The position numbers were made by a program, and so were the translations under genes. Under the pieces are notes generated by a model. The model was not told the origin of the DNA and made no database searches. It saw only the letters and a program-made list of their open reading frames with translations. Positions 24,975-32,774 of a stretch of 37,991 nucleotides of DNA are shown here, piece after piece. The stretch's first letter is position 1. The number at the start of each line of letters is the position of its first letter. Source of the DNA: Rhodoferax sp. U11-2br. Lineage in GTDB: Bacteria; Pseudomonadota; Gammaproteobacteria; Burkholderiales; Burkholderiaceae_C. The stretch spans positions 1-37,991 of the forward strand of contig NZ_JAHFZF010000039.1 of assembly GCF_018619435.1 (NCBI RefSeq), written 5' to 3'.

Positions 24975-26999
24975 TTAGCCAATGTCGGGCAACTCAACGG
25001 TGAGTTCACGTGAATCCTGAAGAACCTGAGCCGGAACGTTCAGCAGTAGCCCGTCCAACGCTGCGACCACGGGTGCCCATCGGTCCTGCCACACGGGGGC
25101 GGTTACACGCGTAATGCTGCGGTAGATGGCTCGGCGCAAAGCCTCATAGAGCATGACGTTCCGGGGATTAACAGGCCGTGCAGCAGACAACGGACAATCC
25201 GGGCATTCACCATAGGCGCTGCACAGACGGCCCTGTTTTTGATTGGGACGCGGAGAATCAAACGGGTCAAGGCAAATCCAGCCGGGCGTGGCGCACCCTT
25301 TGCTCGTCCAGTCACGGTGCTTGCGCGGGTCGATCTTGCCGCCTGAGTCCAGCCACCGCTCTCTGACCAGCAAGGTCTCTCCGGTGGATTCCCGTAACAT
25401 TCGCTTCACGAGGTCGCTTGTGTAGTGCGTCCAAGTGGTGACGCGGCTGGCATGGTTTCCTACCTGACGCGCAGCCTCCAGATCTCCGTGATTGAAGAGT
25501 TGGACGTAGTCCAACATCGTGGCTCGAATTATCTTGAGTGTGAAATAAGGGAGATTGTGATTTTTGATAAAGTTGGCTAAGTCGTCTTGCCAACGCGAAT
25601 CTCCTGTCCCTTCGTAAGCATCGCCTCCGAAACCCTTTGCCTGCATCTTTGCTGACGGGACGTGCAAAAAAACACGGTCGCCATACTTGTAAGGCTCCAT
25701 CACAAATGGGCGGATGCGCTCGGTCATGGTAATGAGCAGATCGAGGACCATATTCAGGTTCACCTGATTGACACCGCTGGCTTCCGGGTCCAACAGACGG
25801 ACGAGTTGGCGATTTGCACGCGACTTGTCGCCGGTAATCTTTACCAATGGGGTTTCTGTGTCGACCGCTTCGGCCTCAATTGGTGTCTCCACCTCTTCAG
25901 ACTCCTTCATGACGTCAAACTGCACCGCTCGTCGCCCGTTACTCAAAGGGTCTACATTACGGTCAATATTTTTCCAATTCAATTCGAGGATCGTGTTTGG
26001 GTTGAATACGGTCGCAATGGCGATGCTCAGACCCAGAGGCACTAGGTCGCGCGAACTAGCATAAAAGTAGCGCGTCAAATTCGTCGCACCGATTCCGTGA
26101 ACCGTGGCTCGGAGCAGCGCATTATCTGCACCGATCGCAGTGTGGTGGGGAAGCACGCCGGGGTGGCGCTGATCAATCATTGCCAGGGCTATTGCGAGAT
26201 TCGATTCCTCAAACGCCATACCACCTTCTGTGAACCGACTTTTTTCAAGTACGGCACCATTGCTGAGCATTTCTCGTCCCTGCCTCAGAATACTTTGGCT
26301 CTTGTCCCAATGGTCGCGCAGAGCGAGAATGTCTTTTTCGACGGCGGCAACGACAGCGAGTAATTGGTCGAACTGCAGCACCTCAGTGGGTATCGCCGTG
26401 CGCTGTGCTCCACGTGAGCCACGCGGCACCAGGTCAGCCAAGTGCGGCATGCTCGATGCGGCAAGGACTGTGCGTAGGCTACCGAGTCCGTACTTCTTAG
26501 TTAAAGGAGCAAGCGCGTTTCCATCTACTTTCCGCCTCCCATGTAACCAAGTATTGAACCCAGTCATTACCTGTTCGTCTAAATCCGCCGGACGCAAATT
26601 GGTGTACTCGCGTTCACCGAGATAGGCAAACCAAGATCCTCTCAAGGTCTGAGTAGTATTCAATCGCGTTAAGTGCCTGTTTTTCTTCATGGACCTGAGA
26701 AACGCCTCAGCGAAAAACTCCGTCAGTCTTGGGAACTCCAGCATGAAGCCAATATCTGCTCGAAGAGGCTCGCCGCCGCCCTCTCTGGGGAAGATTGCAG
26801 TTAGCGTCGGCTTCCCGTCGGCAGACCCATATTCAAGGCGGCAGGATGGGAGGTTTTCTAAGTTGCCGTGCTCAGTATTCCGTCGGCGAGCCGCTTCAAC
26901 CACGTGGTGCGCACGGCTGGCGCGAGTTTTCTTTTTGGGCGTTGACTCTTGCAACACCCTTCCACCGTCACCTGCATCCAGATTCATTGAGTCATCCAT
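24975..26999 (-). CDS. Tyrosine recombinase 2 of the element, degenerate first catalytic Arg
   Basis: A 674-residue TnpB/GinB-like recombinase. The region corresponding to catalytic box I reads FNPNTILELNW, where the usual Arg is replaced by Asn335. Box II keeps Arg492 (YFTLKIIRATMLDYV) but lacks the usual His. The end keeps His516 and Tyr526 (GNHASRVTTWTHYTSD). The C-terminal tail has a cysteine cluster (GCATPGWIC and LCSAYGECPDC), a likely zinc-binding unit. It may therefore be a structural or half-active partner rather than a full recombinase, or box I may use another residue. It lies 15 bp after recombinase 1 and 12 bp before recombinase 3. Confidence 0.85.
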   Translation of the reverse strand: MDDSMNLDAGDGGRVLQESTPKKKTRASRAHHVVEAARRRNTEHGNLENLPSCRLEYGSADGKPTLTAIFPREGGGEPLRADIGFMLEFPRLTEFFAEAFLRSMKKNRHLTRLNTTQTLRGSWFAYLGEREYTNLRPADLDEQVMTGFNTWLHGRRKVDGNALAPLTKKYGLGSLRTVLAASSMPHLADLVPRGSRGAQRTAIPTEVLQFDQLLAVVAAVEKDILALRDHWDKSQSILRQGREMLSNGAVLEKSRFTEGGMAFEESNLAIALAMIDQRHPGVLPHHTAIGADNALLRATVHGIGATNLTRYFYASSRDLVPLGLSIAIATVFNPNTILELNWKNIDRNVDPLSNGRRAVQFDVMKESEEVETPIEAEAVDTETPLVKITGDKSRANRQLVRLLDPEASGVNQVNLNMVLDLLITMTERIRPFVMEPYKYGDRVFLHVPSAKMQAKGFGGDAYEGTGDSRWQDDLANFIKNHNLPYFTLKIIRATMLDYVQLFNHGDLEAARQVGNHASRVTTWTHYTSDLVKRMLRESTGETLLVRERWLDSGGKIDPRKHRDWTSKGCATPGWICLDPFDSPRPNQKQGRLCSAYGECPDCPLSAARPVNPRNVMLYEALRRAIYRSITRVTAPVWQDRWAPVVAALDGLLLNVPAQVLQDSRELTVELPDIG

Positions 27000-27014
27000 C
27001 AGTCACTCACTCTA

Positions 27015-28274
27015 TTAATCTTGCAATCCAAGCAGTCTGCGAATGTCCGTGACACCCTGCTTCTCGCCAAAGATAGAGACGTGGGCCAAATAGGTATCCA
27101 TGGTGACCTTCAGACTCTTGTGCCCCAGTTTGATCTGTACGATCTTCCAAGGCTCACTGTTCCCCTGAGCCTTTTCGGCGTGATAGTTCAGCACGGCGCA
27201 GTTGTGCCTGAGGTCATGGTACGAGTGCGCAGGGATTGTCTTGACATGCTTCATTCCGGTATCCACATCCTCGACCTCAACCTTCTCAGTGATGGCTGTT
27301 TTCATGCATGCCAAAGCAAACATCTTCTGGATGGCAGAGCGCGTAATCGGCTTGCCTGCACTCTTGCTAGCGGCATGACCAAGAAACAGCCCAGTGATTG
27401 CCTTGACGCCCCGTTTCTTCCCCTCACGTTCGCTTGCCGCGCGCTCCCCGTTGATGTACGCCTGAATGGCAAGGACAAGCCAGCCTGGCGCTGCCACCTT
27501 ACGAGTGACCTTCATCTTGCCTTCGACAATCAATGGGAAGTCCATGAGTTGTTCATGTGGCTCCACGGTGATGTTCAAAATTTGAAGCGTCGTAAGTGTT
27601 GTCACATCGCCAAGTCTGGTACCTGAGGTCCACCCCAGGTCACAGATGAGGCGATCACGCACTTGACGCTTATCTTGTTCGTTTTGAACCGTGGGACCTA
27701 CGTGCTCCAGTAGCTTGCGCAGGTGTTTTACCTGCATCGGCCTGATCACATCCTTTCGTCCCACCTTTAAGAGTAGCGTGTCTTTTTCCTTTCTGTACCC
27801 ACCAGTGGAGCGCGTGTGCGCAAGGGCGTCCTCGTCGATGGGTCGATTGGCAACCTGTTTTTCCTCCATCGAAGTGCCGATGTCGCGGTGATACCAACCC
27901 TCTGTTCGGGCAAATTCATAGAACCGGCGTATGACCGTCAATTTACGGTTGATCGTTTTCTCGTCGCTGTCCGCCTGGAAATAGTCGTCTGAGAACTGGT
28001 GCCTGTCTGTCTCTGTCGCGGAACGCCAGTCGATCTTGTTTAACTGACACCATTGAAACCAAGTCACCAAGTCGTAGCCAGCTCCTTCCCAGGTGTGTTT
28101 GCTTGGAGTCCCGCCGACACTTACAAACTTTTCATACAGAAAAATTGTTGGCTCTGTAAACAGATCTACCTGGTCCTTGAAATATTGAAAAATCAAGGGC
28201 TGATCTGGCACGACTAGCTCTGCCCGATCACGGGCCTTAACGAGACGCAACTCTGCAGTCAAAAAGTTGTTCAT
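27015..28274 (-). CDS. Tyrosine recombinase 1 of the element (TnpA/GinA-like)
   Basis: From the ATG at 28272-28274 this is a 419-residue tyrosine recombinase. An N-terminal SAM-like arm/core-binding region (about 30-140) precedes a catalytic domain with Arg220 (WTSGTRLGDVTTL), His353 and Arg356 (YHDLRHNCAVL), His385 (IKLGHKS) and Tyr395 (TMDTYLAH). All catalytic residues are present. A TTG five codons upstream is an alternative start. It is the first gene of the operon and begins about 180 bp inside the right edge of the inserted DNA, as expected if its promoter lies at the element end. Confidence 0.9.
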   Translation of the reverse strand: MNNFLTAELRLVKARDRAELVVPDQPLIFQYFKDQVDLFTEPTIFLYEKFVSVGGTPSKHTWEGAGYDLVTWFQWCQLNKIDWRSATETDRHQFSDDYFQADSDEKTINRKLTVIRRFYEFARTEGWYHRDIGTSMEEKQVANRPIDEDALAHTRSTGGYRKEKDTLLLKVGRKDVIRPMQVKHLRKLLEHVGPTVQNEQDKRQVRDRLICDLGWTSGTRLGDVTTLTTLQILNITVEPHEQLMDFPLIVEGKMKVTRKVAAPGWLVLAIQAYINGERAASEREGKKRGVKAITGLFLGHAASKSAGKPITRSAIQKMFALACMKTAITEKVEVEDVDTGMKHVKTIPAHSYHDLRHNCAVLNYHAEKAQGNSEPWKIVQIKLGHKSLKVTMDTYLAHVSIFGEKQGVTDIRRLLGLQD

Positions 28275-28457
28275 GGCATTGCTCTGCAACCATTATTTTG
28301 ATGAACATAATTTATCACCGATAACACCAATACCCATGTAAAAAAAAGCATTAATCCAATTGGAGAACATTTTCACAACACCTTACATTGCTATTCATCT
28401 AAAAAAACGTGACCTCGAATGACACTGATGCTCTGCCGCCGGGGAATTCCACATAAT
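28275..28457 (-). promoter_or_regulatory. AT-rich right end of the element with operon promoter
   Basis: 183 bp between the first recombinase start and the junction with the radical SAM gene, much richer in A/T than the flanks. It must carry the promoter; a possible minus-strand pair is TATTGG with TATGTT 17 nt downstream, which is weak. The outermost bases contain GGGGAATTCC, possibly part of the recombination site or an older IS end. Confidence 0.4.
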
Positions 28458-29033
28458 GAATGGGCAGCCACGCGAGGCTTCCACATACAGCAGGCGGTGC
28501 GCCAGATCGGCCTCGCTGTACTCGGCATAGGGCAAGGCAATGTCGGCCAGATCGGGTTGCTCACCAGCGATGATCTTCATCAAAGGCTGCGGGCCGTGGA
28601 TCAGCGCGCGGCAGAGCTTGGCAAAACTCACATCGCCCCAGCCGGTGATGACAAAGTCGGCCAGTCTGGTGATGGGTTGCTGAGCCGTCTCGTGGCTGAC
28701 CTCGGGGCCGCCCAGCACGACCTTGAAGTCTGGCCGCGCCGCCTTGAGCAGGCGCAACACCTCCAGTGTCTGGGTCACGTTCCAGATGTACACCCCAAAA
28801 CCGACGATCTGCACCGCGCCCGTGGCATCACCCAGCGTGGCCAGCAGGTCGTCCACCACCTCGTTGGCAGGGCGCGAAATGGTGTACTCGCGCAGCTGGG
28901 TCAGGGCACGCAGCCCGGCACCGCCGTGGAGGTCCAGATTGGCCAGCAGGTAACGCAGGCCCAGCGAGGCGTGGATGTAGCGGGCGTTGAGCGTGGCCAG
29001 CACAATCCTCGGGTGGGTGCCGGTGTTAGGCAT
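28458..29033 (-). pseudogene. B12-binding radical SAM protein (DUF4080-type), truncated native copy
   Basis: The frame starts at the ATG at 29031-29033, preceded by AGAGG, and follows the family closely (VLATLNARYIHASLGLRYLL, VGFGVYIWNVTQT, VVLGGPEVSHE) up to YVEASRGCPF. There the match stops, after the first cluster cysteine and before the second, and about 20 unrelated codons run into foreign DNA to a stop at 28395. The lost part contains two of three cluster cysteines and the whole radical SAM barrel, so the product cannot be an active enzyme; at most a free cobalamin-binding domain is made. Downstream codons of the native gene are not found elsewhere in the window, so they were deleted or lie further away. 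Confidence 0.88.
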
Positions 29034-29107
29034 GTTTGACGCCTCTAGCCCTTATGGAACAAGGGCGAGCAGCTACTGTATTCAAAGCAATCAGAGGCGC
29101 CAGCGCC

Positions 29108-29527
29108 TCAGGCTGCAGCCTCATCCTTGCCCGGGTGGGTGCCGTCGATGTAGAGCCAGCGGCCGTCTTCGCGCACAAAACGGCTGATCTCGTGCAGGCG
29201 GGCACCACGTCCGGCGTCACGCAGGCGGGCGACGAACTCGACCACGCCGGCATCCCCACTGGTCTCGGTGTGGCGGATGTTGAGCTCCAGCCATTTCACG
29301 GGCGGCAGCTCCAGCTCGCCCGGTGCGGTGCTGGGGTGCCAGGTGGCCAGCAGGTAGTCGATGAGCCCTTTGACGTAGGCGCTGTAGCGGGAGCGCATCA
29401 GTGCCTCGGGCGTGGGGGCGTGTTGGCCCTGCGCCAGCCCGCTGTGCCAGGGGCCGCAGCATTGGGCGTAGGTCAAACCACTGCCGCAGGGGCAGGCCGT
29501 GTGGGTGTCGGGGACTTTGTTTCGCAT
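29108..29527 (-). CDS. ychJ: YchJ-family (UPF0225) SEC-C zinc-motif protein
   Basis: A 139-residue protein. The N-terminus has the SEC-C metal-binding pattern ACPCGSGLTYAQCCGPWHSG, followed by the family block LMRSRYSAYVKGLIDYLLAT and an NTF2-like alpha/beta part ending in DGRWLYIDG. Family members are small cytosolic proteins without an established reaction; the SEC-C motif resembles the zinc tail of SecA. It sits between the radical SAM gene (74 bp) and the GGDEF-EAL gene (46 bp), all leftward, so these may be one transcript. Confidence 0.9.
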   Translation of the reverse strand: MRNKVPDTHTACPCGSGLTYAQCCGPWHSGLAQGQHAPTPEALMRSRYSAYVKGLIDYLLATWHPSTAPGELELPPVKWLELNIRHTETSGDAGVVEFVARLRDAGRGARLHEISRFVREDGRWLYIDGTHPGKDEAAA

Positions 29528-29573
29528 GGTGTGTGTGGGTTGGCTGGCGCATTTTCGGCCAACTTGGGCGGGT

Positions 29574-32500
29574 TCAGGCCGTCCACTGCGCGTGTTGGTG
29601 CCAGCGTGTCATCCAGTCGGGCAGTTCGGCCGCTGGCATGGGGCGGGCAATGCCATAACCCTGGGCCAGGGTGCAGCCGATGCTGGCCAGCAGCTCGCCG
29701 TGGGCGGCGGTTTCCACACCCTCGGCAATCACCTCGCGGCCAAAGGCGTGGGCCAGGCCAATCACACCCCGCACAATCGCCAGGTCGTTCGGGCTGTCGA
29801 GCATGTCGCGCACAAAACTCTGGTCAATCTTCAGCGTGTCGGCAGGCAGGCGGCGCAAATAGGTCAGTGACGAGTAGCCGGTGCCAAAGTCATCCAGCGC
29901 AAAACTCACCCCCAGCTTCTGGCAGGCCACCATGGCCACACCGGCCTTGGCCAGGTCTTCGAGGGAACTGGTCTCCAGCACTTCAAGCTGCAGCTGACCC
30001 GGCGCCACCTCGGGCTGGGCCGCCAGCAGCAGCGCCAGCCGCTCGGCAAAACCGTCCTGCTGCAACTGCCGCGCGCCAATGTTGACACTGACCGGCAGGT
30101 GCAGCCCCTGGGTCTGCCAGGTGTGCATCTGCGCCAGCGCGGTGGCGATCACCCACTCGCCCATGTCAACACTCAGCGGGTGGTCTTCAAACACCGGCAG
30201 GAAACTGGCCGGTGGCAGCAGCCCGCGCTCGGGGTGTTGCCAGCGGATCAGGGCCTCGGCGCCGGTGATCTGGCCGGTGAGCAGGTTGGCCTTGGGCTGG
30301 TACAGCAGCACGAATTCGCGCTGGTCCAGCGCACTGCGTATGCGCGCCAGGCTCTCTATCTGGGTCTTGATCGCGGCGTCGTGCGCCACGTCAAACAGGC
30401 GGAAGCGGTTTTTGCCGCTTTGTTTGGCCACGTACATGGCCTGGTCAGCGTGGCGCATCAGCAGGTCGGCATCCGAGTTGTCCTGCGGGTAGAGCGTGAC
30501 ACCAATGCTGGCCGAGACCTGCAGCTCGATCATGCCGGTTTTGCCCCGCACCGACACCGGGCTGGAGGCCGCCTGCAGCAGGCGCTGCAACAGCGGCTCG
30601 TGGTCATCCAGCGCGTTCAGGTCGGCCAGCACCGCCACAAACTCGTCGCCGCCAATCCGTGCCAGCGTGTCGCCCTCACGCAGGCTGTGTCTCATGCTCT
30701 GTGCCAGGGTCACCAGCAACTCGTCGCCAGCGTCATGGCCATGGCTGTCGTTGATGGCCTTGAAGCCGTCCAGGTCCAGGTAGGCCAGCGCCATCTGGTT
30801 CTCGTGGCGCTGGCATTGCAGCATGGCCTGGTGCAGCCGGTCGGCCAGCAGCAGCCGGTTGGGCAACTGGGTCAGCGGGTCGAAGTGGGCAATGTTCTCC
30901 AGCTGCTGCTGGTGCGCCTTGATCGGGGTGATGTCGGAAAACAGCGCCACATAGTTCTGCAACTGGCCGTCGCCGTTGCGCACCGCGCTGATGGTCAGCA
31001 TTTCGGCGTAGACCTCGCCGTTTTTACGGCGGCTCCAGACCTCGCCACTCCACTGGTCGGTGCGGGTCAGCGTGCGCCAGATGTCCAGGTAGAAGGCCGA
31101 GGTCTGGTACTTGGACTTGAGCATGCGCGGGTTGCGGCCCATCACATCGGCGCGCTCAAAACCGGTGATGTGGGTGAAGGTGTCGTTGACATCGATGATG
31201 CGGGCGTGGGCGTCGGTGATCACGATGCCCTCACGGGCATAGGTGAACACGCTGGCGGCCAGTTGCAGTTTTTCTTCGGCGCGTTTGCGCTCGGTGGCAT
31301 CGGCAATCACACCAATCAGGCCCAGTTTTTCACCCTGGGTGCCCAGCCACGGCTTGCCGGTCAGATGGGCCCAGAAAACCTCGCCATTGGCCCGTCGGTA
31401 CCTGCGGTCCTGGTCCACCATGGGAATCTCCCCGCGCATCAGCGCACCCATGGTCTGTCGGCGCAAAGGCACTTCGGACGGCTCTATCAGGTCCAGGTAG
31501 TTCATGCCCAGCAGGCTGGCCATCGGGATACCAAACATCTCGGTCATGCCAGCATTGGCCTCGGTAATACGGGCCTGCATGTCAACCAGAAAGATCGCAA
31601 TCGGTGCGGTGTCGATGATCTGGCGCAGCATCAGGCCACGCTCGGCCAGCTCCAGTGTGCGCGCCTGCACTCGCTTTTCCAGCTCCTGGTGTGCCACGGC
31701 CAGAGCCTGATTCTTGCCGAGCAAACGTTCAGTCATGTCGTTGAACGACTGGGCCAGCTCCCCAATTTCATCGGCCACACCCAGCTTGGCACGCACCTGC
31801 AGTTGACCCATGCCGATCTGCTGCGTCACATTCACCAGCGCGCGGATCGGTCGCAGTATTTCCTGCGACAGGTAGCGTGATGACACCACCGCACACAGCA
31901 GGGTCAGCAAGAAGATGGTGCCCATGAGCGTGACGGCCAAAAACATCTGGCGTCGGATCGTTTTGTCCACACTGTCGCTGACCTGCTGGCTGCGTTGTTG
32001 CAGCGTGTCGGAGATGTCGCCAAGCTGCTGCTCTGTGGCGTTGTTGAAGTCTTGCAGCCGGTTGAACTTCTCCAGACTGGTGACGTAATCGGCGGCGTCG
32101 CGCTGTAGGTTGTAGACCAGCTGCTGAAAATCCGTTTGCGTGCGCAGCTGCTGGGCGCTCTCACGCAGCTGCGTCAAGGTCTGCTGCAGACGCGCTGAGG
32201 CGGATCCGCCAGAGCGGTTCAGCCGCAGGTTCAGCTGGATGGCCTGTCCCAGCCCTTGCAACCGCATCACCTCAGACTGCAGCTCAGCCAGGGCGCGGCG
32301 GTCACGCGCGCTGAGGCTGACGAGCTGGGCGGCGTCCAGATGGGCGCTCATGCGTTGGCTCAGGCTCAACGACAGTTTTTTCACGGCCGCTTTCTGGTCC
32401 GCCTCCACCATGTATTTCTCGAAATGCAGCAAGAAATCGCCCAGCAGCGAGCGCATGGTGGCAAGTTGCTCTGCATCCAACGCGTGCGCCTGGGCAGCGG

Positions 32501-32774
32501 CATTGATGCGCAGCCGGGTGCTCTCCAGGCCCGCAAACACCTGCTTGGCCACGGTTGGCGACAGGGCATTCACGTAGCGGCTGGCCAGCAGCCGTACCTT
32601 GTCCACCTCGGACACCACCTCGGCCACGTTTTGTTTCTGCCCCACCAGCCCCACGATGGCATAGGTGGCCGCAGCCACCACCAAGGCGTTCACAAGAATC
32701 AGCGCGGTCAGCGCCCCAAAACTGATGCGGATCTTGTCGTGTAGTCTGAATTGTTTGAGAAAGCGCATGCTCAA
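29574..32774 (-). CDS. Membrane HAMP-PAS-PAS-GGDEF-EAL protein (c-di-GMP turnover)
   Basis: A 1066-residue protein. A membrane helix (about 20-43) and a long helical periplasmic region (about 45-275) lead to a second membrane helix (about 280-303) and a HAMP domain (about 305-355). Two PAS domains follow (about 385-500 and 510-630), then a GGDEF domain with intact IGGDEFVAVL and an EAL domain with intact AEALIRWQHP, DDFGTGYSSL and LKIDQSFV. Both catalytic signatures look functional, so it could make or break c-di-GMP; dual-domain proteins often act mainly as phosphodiesterases. Its start overlaps the stop of the solute-binding-protein gene by 4 bp, suggesting that the binding protein delivers the periplasmic signal. 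Confidence 0.93.
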   Translation of the reverse strand: MSMRFLKQFRLHDKIRISFGALTALILVNALVVAAATYAIVGLVGQKQNVAEVVSEVDKVRLLASRYVNALSPTVAKQVFAGLESTRLRINAAAQAHALDAEQLATMRSLLGDFLLHFEKYMVEADQKAAVKKLSLSLSQRMSAHLDAAQLVSLSARDRRALAELQSEVMRLQGLGQAIQLNLRLNRSGGSASARLQQTLTQLRESAQQLRTQTDFQQLVYNLQRDAADYVTSLEKFNRLQDFNNATEQQLGDISDTLQQRSQQVSDSVDKTIRRQMFLAVTLMGTIFLLTLLCAVVSSRYLSQEILRPIRALVNVTQQIGMGQLQVRAKLGVADEIGELAQSFNDMTERLLGKNQALAVAHQELEKRVQARTLELAERGLMLRQIIDTAPIAIFLVDMQARITEANAGMTEMFGIPMASLLGMNYLDLIEPSEVPLRRQTMGALMRGEIPMVDQDRRYRRANGEVFWAHLTGKPWLGTQGEKLGLIGVIADATERKRAEEKLQLAASVFTYAREGIVITDAHARIIDVNDTFTHITGFERADVMGRNPRMLKSKYQTSAFYLDIWRTLTRTDQWSGEVWSRRKNGEVYAEMLTISAVRNGDGQLQNYVALFSDITPIKAHQQQLENIAHFDPLTQLPNRLLLADRLHQAMLQCQRHENQMALAYLDLDGFKAINDSHGHDAGDELLVTLAQSMRHSLREGDTLARIGGDEFVAVLADLNALDDHEPLLQRLLQAASSPVSVRGKTGMIELQVSASIGVTLYPQDNSDADLLMRHADQAMYVAKQSGKNRFRLFDVAHDAAIKTQIESLARIRSALDQREFVLLYQPKANLLTGQITGAEALIRWQHPERGLLPPASFLPVFEDHPLSVDMGEWVIATALAQMHTWQTQGLHLPVSVNIGARQLQQDGFAERLALLLAAQPEVAPGQLQLEVLETSSLEDLAKAGVAMVACQKLGVSFALDDFGTGYSSLTYLRRLPADTLKIDQSFVRDMLDSPNDLAIVRGVIGLAHAFGREVIAEGVETAAHGELLASIGCTLAQGYGIARPMPAAELPDWMTRWHQHAQWTA

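Larger units (their letters stand above)
21552..28457 (-). mobile_element. Three-recombinase site-specific mobile element (Tn554/GInt-type), recombination module
   Basis: A five-gene leftward operon of three unrelated-length tyrosine recombinases plus two accessory proteins, with gaps of 12-15 bp or overlaps throughout. The right boundary is set by the break in the truncated radical SAM gene at 28457/28458. The left boundary is not visible; the module could be the end of a larger island whose cargo includes the complete radical SAM gene and perhaps the SIR2 operon. Elements of this class (Tn554, GInt islands with ginABCD) insert site-specifically without standard terminal repeats, which fits the absence of obvious ones here. 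Confidence 0.7.

Noticed and set aside
28419..28457. Possible IS21-type end at the right junction
   Set aside because: The GGGGAATTCC-containing sequence looks familiar, but I found no matching partner end in the window and cannot name the element.
30099..31880. A 593-codon plus-strand frame antisense to the GGDEF-EAL gene
   Set aside because: The minus-strand gene has full domain motifs; the long antisense frame is a by-product of GC-rich codon use, rich in His, Gln and Val without any family pattern.
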